Source of the DNA: Pleionea sp052032335
Lineage (GTDB): Bacteria > Pseudomonadota > Gammaproteobacteria > Enterobacterales > Kangiellaceae
Reading direction: 5' to 3'
Length of the DNA stretch: 39,546 nucleotides
Assembly (NCBI GenBank): GCA_052032335.1
Contig: JBPEWV010000208.1
Span: 1-39,546, forward strand
The position numbers and the translations under genes are program-made. Of the stretch, positions 26,907 through 35,253 are shown piece by piece. Numbering within the stretch: position 1 is the stretch's first letter; every line of letters begins with the position of its first letter. The notes under the pieces are model-generated. The model was given only the letters and a program-made list of their open reading frames with translations, was not told the DNA's origin and searched no databases.

Positions 26907-27779
26907 ATGTCCAACACTACTTATAACGTCATGCTGACGGGTGAATTGAACGGTGAACGCGACGAGACGGTGGCCGCGTTAGCCAAATTGTTCAAGAAAA
27001 CGGAAGAGCAAATTGAAAAACTTATAGGGTCTGCTCCAGTTGCAATCAAAAAGCAAGTGGAGGAATCCGTTGCTGAAAAATACAAAAAAGCGATTGAAGC
27101 GTGTGGGGCAAAGGTGGCATTGGAATCTCTTGATTCGCCGATGCATTCGAGTTGGTCTCTGGAGCCGACGGAAGAGGAGTTGGCACAAAAACCGGCACAA
27201 CACAATGTGACTGGAAAAGCCAGTTTTGAAAGCCGAGACGTTGAGTCTGAAGCGGCAGTGGAAGTTACATCGCCAAACACGGAGTCTACACCTGTAACCA
27301 CCGATGATAATGTTTATGCAACACCAGAAAGTGAATTAGTCGATGAAGCCGTTGACGAGTACACTGAGCTGACTCTATCGCAAATCTATTTCTCGTTCGA
27401 GGGTAGAATTAACCGTTCAACTTATTGGCTGAAGTACTTTTTGCCGGTTATCGGCGTTGCAATTTTATTTGTCGCTATACTTTTTGTTCTTCCTACATTA
27501 ACAGCGGTTTTAGGTCTTATCCTTCTTATTCCTTATATTTGGGCGACGATTGCGGTTTCAGTAAAACGGCTTCACGATATTAATTTATCAGGCTGGTGGT
27601 ATATGTATTTAGCTGTGATCCCAGGTGTTGTGAGCGGTATCGCTTCTTTCAGTGGCAGCTTGTCTGTTGCTATGATTTTTTCAAGTCTTTCAACGATAAC
27701 AGGCTTGGGATTATTTATCATGAACGGTTTTATTCCGGGCACTAAAGGTCAAAACAATTACGGAAACCCGCAAGGTTAA
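26907..27779 (+). CDS. DUF805 membrane protein with L7/L12-like N-terminal domain
   Basis: Residues 1-80 form a small alpha/beta domain (TYNVMLTGELNGERDETVAAL, KKAIEACGAKVAL) that looks like the ribosomal-L7/L12-type fold found before DUF805 in some proteins. An acidic low-complexity linker (80-145) leads to DUF805 (about 150-288): FEGRINRSTYWLKYF, then three to four membrane helices and VKRLHDINLSGWWY and GTKGQNNYGNP. The protein sits in the inner membrane; the role of the family is not known. It is 57 bases after dtd and may be cotranscribed with it. Confidence 0.8.
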   Translation: MSNTTYNVMLTGELNGERDETVAALAKLFKKTEEQIEKLIGSAPVAIKKQVEESVAEKYKKAIEACGAKVALESLDSPMHSSWSLEPTEEELAQKPAQHNVTGKASFESRDVESEAAVEVTSPNTESTPVTTDDNVYATPESELVDEAVDEYTELTLSQIYFSFEGRINRSTYWLKYFLPVIGVAILFVAILFVLPTLTAVLGLILLIPYIWATIAVSVKRLHDINLSGWWYMYLAVIPGVVSGIASFSGSLSVAMIFSSLSTITGLGLFIMNGFIPGTKGQNNYGNPQG

Positions 27780-27784
27780 ATCCA

Positions 27785-27810
27785 CAGAGGCTCATTGAGC
27801 CTCTGCTGTT
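27785..27810 (+). terminator. hairpin between convergent genes
   Basis: CAGAGGCTC (27785-27793) and GAGCCTCTG (27797-27805) pair perfectly around a 3-base loop, followed by CTGTTTCTTC. It follows the DUF805 stop and covers the stop of the SRPBCC gene, so that gene's stop sits in the stem. Confidence 0.5.
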
Positions 27811-28319
27811 TCTTCAATCAGTTTGGCCAGCTTATTATAAGATGATTGTGCCTCTTGCTGCATTGACGATTGCATTAAAGCGAATAGCGACTGCCAGAAC
27901 AACCCGTTAGGTTGAATTAGATTCTCCGATCGAATAATCGTGTTTTTACCTTTCGGCTCGAAATAAATATCCACTTCAGTGCGCATCATTTCATTTTCCA
28001 GAATCATAGAAAACTGTTGATTTGGGATCACTTTGGTCACCGTCTCAATCATCTCAAAAGTCTCACCATCGCGCTGAAAAATGACTTTCCACTGGCTGCC
28101 CTCGGTCAAAGGTTCGCCTTTGATATTTTCGAACGACTCGAATCCAGTCATCCACTGCGCTGTTAACGATTCGTCGGTGAATATTTGGTAGCTGGTTTCG
28201 GGACTCGCCTTGACCTGTATTTCGGTTTCATACTTGAATTCGGGCACTAACATACCAATGCACAAAAATAACAGTATGAGCGCAGTAATGACTTGTACGG
28301 TTCGAATTAAATATTTCAT
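27792..28319 (-). CDS. membrane-anchored SRPBCC-family protein
   Basis: An N-terminal membrane helix (about 9-24) anchors a START/SRPBCC-like domain: ASPETSYQIFTDESLTAQWM near 37, EGSQWKVIFQRDGETF near 72, FEPKGKNTIIRSENLI near 120. The fold binds hydrophobic ligands. Nothing tells the ligand. It starts 18 bases after the end of the MFS-acyltransferase gene upstream on the same strand, so the pair is probably cotranscribed and a role in lipid metabolism is possible. Confidence 0.7.
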   Translation of the reverse strand: MKYLIRTVQVITALILLFLCIGMLVPEFKYETEIQVKASPETSYQIFTDESLTAQWMTGFESFENIKGEPLTEGSQWKVIFQRDGETFEMIETVTKVIPNQQFSMILENEMMRTEVDIYFEPKGKNTIIRSENLIQPNGLFWQSLFALMQSSMQQEAQSSYNKLAKLIEETAEAQ

Positions 28320-28337
28320 GGTTAAATTGTCTCTTGG

Positions 28338-30218
28338 TTAAGCGATGTCGCCACGAAGTTCAGCGACTTTGTCGAATAAATGTGACGCTGTGACATCGTC
28401 GGGTGCTACCGGATCGCCAATGGAAAATCTGATTTTAGACCAAAAACGTTTTGGTATATTGCTCATTGCCGGACCATTTTTTCGACTGAAGAAGCTGCCC
28501 CAGAGTCCGCTTATCGCCATGGGAATGACAGGGACCGGTGTTCGGTTTACTATGTTTTCAATACCGGGCCGAAAGGGATTCATTTTGCCATCGGCGGTTA
28601 ACTTTCCTTCCGGAAAGATACACACCACTTCTCCTTCTTCCAGGGCCTCGGCAACTCGATCAAAGGCTTGTTCCATGAGTTCAGGATTTTCTTTTGCCGG
28701 AGCAATTGGGATCGCTTTGGCGGTTCTGAAGATAAAGCTTAAGATGGGTGTTTTAAAGATCCTATGATCCATGACGAATCGAACAGGGCGTCGACAACAT
28801 CCGGCGATAATTAATGCATCCATAAAGCTGACGTGGTTGCACACCAAAACAAAGGGACCGTCGTCAGGAATTTTATCCAATCCTTTAAGTTTGATCCGGT
28901 AAAGAAGGTTTACCAGAATCCAAATCAGGAAGCGCATTAAAAACTCTGGAACCAGAGTGAAAATGTAAATGGCAACAAGGGCATTTAAAATGCCTGTGAT
29001 TAAAATAATCTCTGGAATAGAAAAGTCCAATGCCAAGAGCCCGATTGCCATTGCGCCCGACAACACCATGAACAATGCATTGAGAATGTTGTTCCCGGCA
29101 ATGACGCGCGACAGATGGTGCCGTTCACAGCGCTGCTGAATCAATGCCTGCTGCGGTACAATAAAGAAGCCTCCGAAGATTCCGATAAGCGCGGCGTCGA
29201 TAAGAACATGCCATCCTGACGGCGTATCAAGAAATTCGCCTATTGCCAGTACCGGAAGTGCGTCAGTGGTTTGATTGGCGAAATACAAATCGATACTGAA
29301 GAGTGTCATGCCGATAGCACCAAACGGAACCAGTCCAATTTCTACTTTTTTCCCCGACATTTTTTCACACAGCATCGAACCCAAGCCTATGCCCAGAGAG
29401 AAAAAGGCCAGCAACAGTGTCATCACACTTTCGGTGCCGCCCAGGGTGTATTGGGTGTAATTGGGAATCTGCGTTAATATGGTGGCGCCAAAAAACCAGA
29501 ACCAGGAAATACCAAGTACGGACAGAAACACGGTTCTGTTTTGGCGCATAAAACCAAAGGAACGATAAGTTTCTTTGAAAATATTGAAATTAATTTTTAG
29601 CTCGGGTGTTACTGCGGGTGCTTTGGGAATGGCGCGCGATGCGAGGTAACCGATCAATGCGATTCCAACAATGACACACGAGACGATGGTTCTTCCAATT
29701 TCGGGAATGGCTATTAAAGCGGTTCCTGCGATCATGCCGAGCAAAATGGCGAGAAAGGTGCCCATTTCAATAAGACCATTGCCGCCCACCAGCTCAGTTT
29801 CTTCCAAGTTTTGCGGCAGAATGCTGAATTTAATCGGGCCGAACAGAGTCGACTGCAACCCCATTAAAAACAGAATGCCCAACATAAAGCTAACGCTGTT
29901 GTAATAAAAGGCAACCGACGCCAGCAACATAATGGTGACTTCAAGCAACTTAATTCTTCGAATCGACTTCGACTTTTCGTACTTCTCGGCGAGTTGTCCA
30001 CTGATGGCAGAGAATAGGAAAAACGGCAGAATAAATAGAATGGCACTTAAGTTTACCAGCATGCCTTGTTCTGACTGACTGAGATCCGTTAGTTGGAAAG
30101 TAAAGAATGCGGTCAGTGCAAACTTGTAGACATTGTCGTTAAATGCGCCTAAGGCTTGAGTGATAAAAAAAGGCAAAAATCGCCGCTGTTTTAGCAGTTG
30201 GAATTGACTGTCTGCCAT
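28338..30218 (-). CDS. MFS transporter fused to PlsC-type lysophospholipid acyltransferase (LplT-PlsC fusion)
   Basis: Residues about 10-425 form an MFS permease of the LplT type (QALGAFNDNVYKFAL near 21, GPIKFSILPQ near 127, FFIVPQQALIQ near 351). Residues about 445-620 form an acyltransferase with the motif NHVSFMD (461-467, catalytic His462 and Asp467), FPEGKLT (535-541) and PVIPMAI. In E. coli Aas/LplT a lysophospholipid is flipped inward by LplT and reacylated by Aas; here the flippase and the acyltransferase are one chain. The acyl-ACP synthetase part of Aas is absent, so the acyl donor must be supplied by another enzyme. It is upstream of and likely cotranscribed with the SRPBCC protein. 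Confidence 0.9.
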   Translation of the reverse strand: MADSQFQLLKQRRFLPFFITQALGAFNDNVYKFALTAFFTFQLTDLSQSEQGMLVNLSAILFILPFFLFSAISGQLAEKYEKSKSIRRIKLLEVTIMLLASVAFYYNSVSFMLGILFLMGLQSTLFGPIKFSILPQNLEETELVGGNGLIEMGTFLAILLGMIAGTALIAIPEIGRTIVSCVIVGIALIGYLASRAIPKAPAVTPELKINFNIFKETYRSFGFMRQNRTVFLSVLGISWFWFFGATILTQIPNYTQYTLGGTESVMTLLLAFFSLGIGLGSMLCEKMSGKKVEIGLVPFGAIGMTLFSIDLYFANQTTDALPVLAIGEFLDTPSGWHVLIDAALIGIFGGFFIVPQQALIQQRCERHHLSRVIAGNNILNALFMVLSGAMAIGLLALDFSIPEIILITGILNALVAIYIFTLVPEFLMRFLIWILVNLLYRIKLKGLDKIPDDGPFVLVCNHVSFMDALIIAGCCRRPVRFVMDHRIFKTPILSFIFRTAKAIPIAPAKENPELMEQAFDRVAEALEEGEVVCIFPEGKLTADGKMNPFRPGIENIVNRTPVPVIPMAISGLWGSFFSRKNGPAMSNIPKRFWSKIRFSIGDPVAPDDVTASHLFDKVAELRGDIA

Positions 30219-30320
30219 TGTGAATATTCCTTAATTATTAATAGTTCGGTTCTGCTGAATCAAACCTTAGTTGGCAATTCAGGAGCACACGAATTACAGT
30301 CGATGTGTCGATAGTAAAGC

Positions 30321-30344
30321 AGGACGCAATCAGATAGGCGTCCT
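30321..30344 (-). terminator. likely terminator after tatD
   Basis: AGGACGC (30321-30327) pairs with GCGTCCT (30338-30344) around a 10-base loop, 3 bases past the tatD stop on the minus strand. The tail is only GCTTTAC, so efficiency is uncertain. Confidence 0.45.
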
Positions 30345-30347
30345 TTA

Positions 30348-31169
30348 TCATTTTGCCAGGCTTCCCTGAAGTGCGCTCATGTCGACATCCCAACCGAAAA
30401 AAGTGGCGCTGTTTAACGTAGTGACCGCCGCGATGATGTCTTGATCGATATTTCGCGCTTGGGCGACTGCTCGCCCAATTTCGGGTAAATTTGCCGGTTC
30501 GTTACGGTTATTTTTCGTTTTCAATGTTCTAGGCGTCAGGTAAGGCGCATCAGTTTCAATTAAAAGCCGATCATTGGGGATCAGCTCGATGGCATCAAGC
30601 AAGCCCTGATTGCGTCGCTCATCGCAAATCCAGCCCGTGATACCAATATACATATCTTGCTGCAAGTATTCGACCAGTTGCTGTTCGTCACCGGTAAAAC
30701 AATGCAGTAATACTTTGTTCAGTCGTCCACGATACTGGTGGAGAATGCTGATCATTTGCTGTTGCGCATCTCGTTCGTGCAAATACAGGGGCAACTCATG
30801 TTTGATGGCCAGTTCGATTTGTTCGATGAATACATCAATTTGCTGGTTTGGCTCGGAAAAATTACGGTTAAAATCGAGACCGCACTCACCCACGGCAACC
30901 ACAAAAGGGGAGTCGTACAGTGCGTTTAACATCGAGAACTTTTCATCATTCATTTGCTTGGCGTCATGAGGATGACAACCAGCAGTGCATCGCAAATGCT
31001 GAGGATATTTTTCGCACAATTCAACGGCTCTCACAGAATGCTCCAAGTCGGTTCCGGTAACAATCAATCGACTGACGCCTGCTTCTATTGCACGTTCAAT
31101 GATGGCTTCACGATCTTTGTCGAAACGGTTGTTGGTCAAGTTGACGCAGATATCCGTCCAAATATTCAT
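30348..31169 (-). CDS. tatD: TatD-family metal-dependent deoxyribonuclease
   Basis: The 273-residue protein matches E. coli TatD itself rather than the other YcfH/YjjV relatives: its start is DICVNLTNNRFDKDR, with the first metal motif changed as in that enzyme. It has TAGCHPHDAKQM (near 58-69), VGECGLDFNRNFS (near 93), LHERDAQ (near 130), LLHCFTGDEQQ (near 153) and LLIETDAPYLTPR (near 201-213). TatD is a cytoplasmic 3'-5' nuclease linked to DNA repair and clean-up, not needed for Tat export. No tat export genes are near. Confidence 0.93.
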   Translation of the reverse strand: MNIWTDICVNLTNNRFDKDREAIIERAIEAGVSRLIVTGTDLEHSVRAVELCEKYPQHLRCTAGCHPHDAKQMNDEKFSMLNALYDSPFVVAVGECGLDFNRNFSEPNQQIDVFIEQIELAIKHELPLYLHERDAQQQMISILHQYRGRLNKVLLHCFTGDEQQLVEYLQQDMYIGITGWICDERRNQGLLDAIELIPNDRLLIETDAPYLTPRTLKTKNNRNEPANLPEIGRAVAQARNIDQDIIAAVTTLNSATFFGWDVDMSALQGSLAK

Positions 31170-31320
31170 ACTGTGAGTATCCTAATCGAGCAAAACTTTT
31201 TTTAAAGTTATTTAGTGATCGTAGCTTGGTACGCAACTTTCGGAATAGGAATGTAATACAACACCCGAAATCCGCTCCCTCTTTTGTAAACCGTTGCGGC
31301 GGTAGAGTCAAATAACTGCA

Positions 31321-32349
31321 TCACTGATTGAGGTGACAGTACAAGGGAATTTGAACGGTCTGACTGGCCCAATGTTGTGTGTAATAGGTTAAAAAACCAT
31401 CATTGCTGAGGCTCGATCGCCAGCTAAAATGACCACTTTGACTGATCGCTCTGAATTCAAATGCTCCTTCTCCCAGGTCAATCAGGCGACTGGATTTAAG
31501 AAAGTCCAGTTCCAGTGAACGTCGAAGTGACTCATTTGATCGCTGTTTTAATCGCACATGAATGGTTTCAGGACAATGGTTGATAAATTGCAATTTGGTA
31601 CCTTGACTTAATTGTTCCTCTTTCGGGTAACTTGCTGCCATGGCAATTTTATCAAGCGCCGACAATTCCAGGGCGGGTTCGATGTCGAGCAGACGATTGT
31701 CGAGCCATTTCGCTTGCACCGGGTAATTCATGATGGAATCGGGATCAAAAGGATAGGCCCAGACCAGACTCTCATCGAGCGGCTCTGTCAGTTCCGAGCA
31801 GCGCGCCAAGACGGCGTCTTCTCTAACTGACAAACGTGAAGCGCAATCGAGCCTTTGTTGACGCGGCCAGGCATCGCCATAGGGCCATTGTGGATGGCGG
31901 AATTCGTGCTCAAAGCCTAACGCATGGCCAAACTCATGAAGAATAATTCGCTTTTTATAATCAAGTGACAGTTTCGTTTTTGCCACGCTTGCCAAACGCA
32001 TGGTGGGAAAATCGTCATTGAGTGATTGGTGCCTGCCCAACTGCGTACCATCGTATCCTTCGAAACTGATTCTTATGTGGCTCTCGCTCGGTTGTTGCGC
32101 GAAAAATCGAAATTGCAGGTTTCCGTATTTCGACCATTCGCTGGCCGTCGACTCGACAATTTGATGCCAATGCGGCGTACCATCGATAAACCAGACATTG
32201 AGCGTCGATCCAGTGGGCCAACGCTTTTCTGGCACCAGAACGGCACTGCTTAAGGCATTCAAATAAAACAAACTTAAAGAGAATAAGAGCGTTCGCATGG
32301 GTCGGTTCGATCGTTGGGTAAAGTCAGGATTTGCAGTAGAATATACCAT
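31321..32349 (-). CDS. exported astacin-like zinc metalloprotease (M12A/metzincin)
   Basis: The catalytic motif is HEFGHALGFEHE (138-149), with zinc ligands His138, His142 and His148 and catalytic Glu139. The Met-turn follows as SIMNYP (near 213). These fit astacin-like metzincins. A hydrophobic signal stretch (about 19-36, ending LSSA) indicates export. An AGGA sequence 6 bases before the ATG at 32349 supports that start; an in-frame ATG at 32298 would give a more usual signal peptide but has no Shine-Dalgarno. The C-terminal 110 residues are beta-rich and unrecognised. It is divergent from rpe, with start codons 26 bases apart. Confidence 0.85.
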   Translation of the reverse strand: MVYSTANPDFTQRSNRPMRTLLFSLSLFYLNALSSAVLVPEKRWPTGSTLNVWFIDGTPHWHQIVESTASEWSKYGNLQFRFFAQQPSESHIRISFEGYDGTQLGRHQSLNDDFPTMRLASVAKTKLSLDYKKRIILHEFGHALGFEHEFRHPQWPYGDAWPRQQRLDCASRLSVREDAVLARCSELTEPLDESLVWAYPFDPDSIMNYPVQAKWLDNRLLDIEPALELSALDKIAMAASYPKEEQLSQGTKLQFINHCPETIHVRLKQRSNESLRRSLELDFLKSSRLIDLGEGAFEFRAISQSGHFSWRSSLSNDGFLTYYTQHWASQTVQIPLYCHLNQ

Positions 32350-32375
32350 CTGAATTCCTACAGTGAGAGAAAACC

Positions 32376-33056
32376 ATGCAACAAACGCCCGTCATCGCGC
32401 CATCCATATTGTCCGCTGACTTTGCCCGTCTCGGAGAAGAAGTCGCTAACGTCATTGATGCAGGTGCCGACTGGGTCCACTTTGATGTTATGGACAATCA
32501 TTATGTGCCCAATTTAACCATCGGCCCCATGGTATGCCAGGCGCTCAGAGATTATGGTATTACAGCGCCGATCGATGTGCACCTGATGGTGAAACCGGTC
32601 GATCGCATTATTCCCGATTTTGCCAAAGCAGGCGCCAGTTTAATTTCGTTTCATCCGGAGGCAACAGAGCATCTCGATCGCACCATCAGTTTGATTAAAG
32701 ATAGCGGCTGTCAGGCTGGCCTGGTGTTTAATCCGGCGACGCCCCTGCATCACCTCGATTACGTTCTGGATAAACTCGACATGGTTTTATTGATGTCGGT
32801 GAACCCAGGTTTCGGCGGGCAAAAATTCATTCCGGGTACGTTGGATAAATTGAGACAAGTGCGGGAGAAAATTGACGCCACTGGACGTGATATTCGGCTG
32901 GAAATCGATGGTGGTGTGAAAGTCGATAATATTGGAGAAATCTATGCCGCGGGAGCCGACACGTTTGTCGCTGGCTCGGCCATTTTCAATACTGACGATT
33001 ACCGTGCCACGATTGAAAAAATGCGACAGGAAATCGCGGCATCGCGCTCAGCTTGA
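32376..33056 (+). CDS. rpe: ribulose-phosphate 3-epimerase
   Basis: Rpe interconverts ribulose-5-phosphate and xylulose-5-phosphate in the pentose phosphate pathway. Motifs are APSILSADFARLGEE (9-23), HFDVMDNHYVPN (near 35-46) with the active Asp, HLMVKPVDR (near 69), MSVNPGFGGQKFIP (near 142) and EIDGGVKVDN (near 176). The length (226) is normal. The phosphatase gene follows, 34 bases on by the preferred start, in the rpe-gph-trp arrangement known in gammaproteobacteria. Confidence 0.97.
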   Translation: MQQTPVIAPSILSADFARLGEEVANVIDAGADWVHFDVMDNHYVPNLTIGPMVCQALRDYGITAPIDVHLMVKPVDRIIPDFAKAGASLISFHPEATEHLDRTISLIKDSGCQAGLVFNPATPLHHLDYVLDKLDMVLLMSVNPGFGGQKFIPGTLDKLRQVREKIDATGRDIRLEIDGGVKVDNIGEIYAAGADTFVAGSAIFNTDDYRATIEKMRQEIAASRSA

Positions 33057-33090
33057 TTGCATTGTGAGCTTGAAAAAGGGTGCACATCCG

Positions 33091-33765
33091 GTGCGCCACG
33101 TAATATTTGATCTGGATGGTACGTTAGTCGATAGTGCGCCCGACATTCATGCGGCGTTAAACGACACTTTGGCGTATTTTCAATTGCCTCCGGTTGAATT
33201 GGAACAAACCGTTTCCTGGATTGGTAATGGTGCACCTAAACTGGTCGAGCGCGCGCTTTCGTATGTGCTGCGCGGTGAGTCATCCGACATTTGCTTTAAG
33301 ACGGTACTGGATTGTTTTTTTCAGGATTACGCCACCTACTCGGGCAAAAAAACAGTATTGTACGAGGGCGTGCTCGACTGTATGCAATGGTTGCAGTCGA
33401 AGCATGTGTTCTTGACCTTGTGCACTAATAAGCCAGAGCGATTCACTAAATCTTTATTGCGTGCGATGTCGCTGCAGGACTATTTTTCGGCGCTCATTTG
33501 TGGCGATACACTGAGCGTAAAAAAGCCCGATCCATTGCCGTTGTTGTGGTTATGCGATCGTGTCGGGGTTCCTCCCGACGAATCATTAATGGTTGGCGAT
33601 TCTGTCAACGATGTGGAAGCTGCGACGCGGGCCAAAATGCAAGTAGTGTGTATGAATTACGGATACAATCACGGCCAGCCCATTGCGCAACAATTTGACG
33701 GCGTAGTTTTTGATTCTATGGGCGAGTTGACTGACTGGCTGCAACGAGAACGGATGATCGCATGA
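33091..33765 (+). CDS. gph: phosphoglycolate phosphatase (HAD superfamily)
   Basis: Gph removes phosphate from 2-phosphoglycolate made during DNA repair. HAD motifs are FDLDGTLVDSAPD near residue 5, TLCTNKPERF (motif II Thr), KKPDPLPLLW and GDSVNDVEAA. The frame is open well upstream, into rpe, but that part encodes an implausible sequence. I chose GTG 33091, which gives 224 residues and has AAGGG about 10 bases before; GTG 33064 has no such site. The stop overlaps the trpG start (ATGA). Confidence 0.88.
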   Translation: MRHVIFDLDGTLVDSAPDIHAALNDTLAYFQLPPVELEQTVSWIGNGAPKLVERALSYVLRGESSDICFKTVLDCFFQDYATYSGKKTVLYEGVLDCMQWLQSKHVFLTLCTNKPERFTKSLLRAMSLQDYFSALICGDTLSVKKPDPLPLLWLCDRVGVPPDESLMVGDSVNDVEAATRAKMQVVCMNYGYNHGQPIAQQFDGVVFDSMGELTDWLQRERMIA

Positions 33766-34343
33766 TCCTGATGATCGATAACTACGACTCATTCACCTTT
33801 AATCTGGTGCAATATTTTCAGCAGCTAAATGCGGAAATTCGGGTTGAGCGTAACGACGCAATTTCGATAGCTGAAATTGAGCAAATGTCACCACGGCAGA
33901 TAGTGATTTCTCCGGGACCTTGCAGTCCGAATGAAGCGGGCATCTCACTGGACGTGATCCGACACTTTGCCGGTAAAGTACCGATGCTAGGGGTTTGCCT
34001 CGGGCATCAGGCTATGGCTCAGGTATATGGCGCAAAAATTGTCAAAGCCGAACAAGTGATGCATGGAAAAACCTCTCCCATTTATCATAACAACACGGGC
34101 GTGTTTCAAAACTTGAGTAATCCATTGATTGCAACACGTTATCATTCCCTGGTGATCGATTCAGAAACTTTACCGAGCTGCTTCGAGGTTACCGCCTGGA
34201 CAAAGTCAAACACCGGCGAGCGGGAGCACATTATGGGCATTCGACACAACAATCTACCGCTCGAAGGCGTCCAGTTTCACCCCGAGTCCATTCTGACGGA
34301 ACAGGGACACGAGTTGTTGAAGAATTTTTTAATTCAATACTGA
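33762..34343 (+). CDS. trpG: anthranilate/aminodeoxychorismate synthase glutamine amidotransferase (component II)
   Basis: The class I glutamine amidotransferase supplies ammonia for anthranilate or aminodeoxychorismate synthesis. The triad is visible: Cys79 in GVCLGHQ, His173 and Glu175 in FHPES. The oxyanion SPGPCSPNEAG (50-60) and MHGKTSPI (100-107) match TrpG of Pseudomonas. The gene overlaps gph by 4 bases. No trpE or trpD is adjacent, so it may serve both pathways. The gene symbol follows sequence similarity and is not a proof of pathway. Confidence 0.88.
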   Translation: MILMIDNYDSFTFNLVQYFQQLNAEIRVERNDAISIAEIEQMSPRQIVISPGPCSPNEAGISLDVIRHFAGKVPMLGVCLGHQAMAQVYGAKIVKAEQVMHGKTSPIYHNNTGVFQNLSNPLIATRYHSLVIDSETLPSCFEVTAWTKSNTGEREHIMGIRHNNLPLEGVQFHPESILTEQGHELLKNFLIQY

Positions 34344-34351
34344 TTAATCAG
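34340..34351. repeat. 12-base palindrome at the trpG stop
   Basis: CTGATTAATCAG is a perfect palindrome covering the TGA stop codon. It is followed by CTTTTAGG, so it could form a poor terminator. Confidence 0.3.
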
Positions 34352-34531
34352 CTTTTAGGCTCCACGCTATTCATCTCTTAACCGACCTCAACGAGCAAAG
34401 GGTAAAGCTTTTGCCGGTATAAATTCACTGCAACACGACTGTTTCACCATTCGTCACCGTTAAAATCAGAATGATAAATGGTTGGAGCGGTGGGCCTTAG
34501 AATGACTAATAAGCTAAAGCAAATATGATTA

Positions 34532-34550
34532 ACTTTACTTAAAGTAAAGT
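34532..34550. promoter_or_regulatory. upstream operator-like palindrome
   Basis: ACTTTACTT-A-AAGTAAAGT is a perfect 19-base palindrome, ending 4 bases before the -35 box of the promoter below. Confidence 0.65.
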
Positions 34551-34554
34551 GTTA

Positions 34555-34583
34555 TTGACATTGTGCCGTTTTAAGTTTAATGT
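34555..34583 (+). promoter_or_regulatory. near-consensus sigma-70 promoter
   Basis: TTGACA (34555-34560) and TAATGT (34578-34583) are separated by 17 bases. This is the best promoter in the window. It drives the three-gene operon that begins at 34619. Confidence 0.8.
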
Positions 34584-34584
34584 A

Positions 34585-34602
34585 TGTAAAGTGATCTTTA
34601 CA
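34585..34602. promoter_or_regulatory. downstream operator-like inverted repeat
   Basis: TGTAAAG-TGAT-CTTTACA is a perfect 7-4-7 inverted repeat just after the -10 box, over the expected transcription start. It shares the GTAAAG half-site with the upstream palindrome. A repressor here would block the promoter. Confidence 0.65.
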
Positions 34603-34618
34603 TTAAGAGAGTGAGTTT

Positions 34619-35032
34619 ATGCAATCAAACAGCAATGATTTGAACCTACGCTGTCGTCGCAATAAGAAACAGCTGTTTATCTGGAGTTTGGCCTGGGTGT
34701 TAACCCAGGCTCTGGCGACCTTTGGCCCAAAATTTGTCTGGGACTACCACACTCTGCTCTCAATTCTGGCCGTGGGTTTTAACGTACTGATGGGAGGCGG
34801 GATGATTCTGGCCAATATTCGATTTATTAAAGGATTGGATGAGTTGCAACAGCGCATTCACATGGAAGCAATGGGGATTACCCTGGGTGTGGTGTTGGTG
34901 CTTGGGATTGCCTATGCAACCCTCGATACCGTCAAATTAATTCCATTTGATGCAGAGATAGGTTTTCTTATCTTGATTATGGGGGTGACCTACTTATTGT
35001 CTCTGTTTGTATGCACGCGGAGGTACGGATGA
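34619..35032 (+). CDS. small membrane protein of a regulator operon, function unknown
   Basis: The 137 residues contain four hydrophobic segments (about 21-38, 46-65, 85-105, 112-130) and a basic N-terminus (RCRRNKKQ). I do not recognise a family, though small four-helix proteins of this kind are often next to XRE regulators. The ATG has AAGAGAG about 9 bases before it. The stop overlaps the next gene's start (ATGA), so translation is coupled. Confidence 0.75.
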   Translation: MQSNSNDLNLRCRRNKKQLFIWSLAWVLTQALATFGPKFVWDYHTLLSILAVGFNVLMGGGMILANIRFIKGLDELQQRIHMEAMGITLGVVLVLGIAYATLDTVKLIPFDAEIGFLILIMGVTYLLSLFVCTRRYG

Positions 35033-35223
35033 AAAACCGGTTAAAAGTACTGCGAGCCGAACGCGACTGGACTCAGGCTGACCTGGCAGAGCGACTCGAT
35101 GTGTCGCGCCAAACCATTAATGCCATAGAGAAAGGTAAGTTCGATCCCAGTTTACCGTTGGCATTCAAAGCGGCCCGGTTATTCGAATTACGGATCGAAG
35201 ACATTTTCACCGACGAAGTTTAA
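35029..35223 (+). CDS. Cro/CI-type (XRE) helix-turn-helix regulator
   Basis: At 64 residues this is only a DNA-binding domain: KVLRAERDWTQADLAERLDV, SRQTINAIEKGKFDPSLPLAFKAARLF, followed by ELRIEDIFTDE. It fits the YgzD-like small XRE regulators. The ATG at 35029 is chosen because CGGAGG stands at 35018-35023; a longer frame would start at 35011 without a ribosome site. It likely binds the two palindromes at the operon promoter and represses its own genes. Confidence 0.92.
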   Translation: MKNRLKVLRAERDWTQADLAERLDVSRQTINAIEKGKFDPSLPLAFKAARLFELRIEDIFTDEV

Positions 35224-35253
35224 GCGACTTGAAAAAACAAGAGAGAAAAGATT

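Noticed and set aside
32932..33090. upstream extension of the gph frame
   Set aside because: It overlaps rpe and encodes Arg/Lys-rich nonsense before the first HAD motif; the GTG at 33091 with AAGGG gives the normal length.
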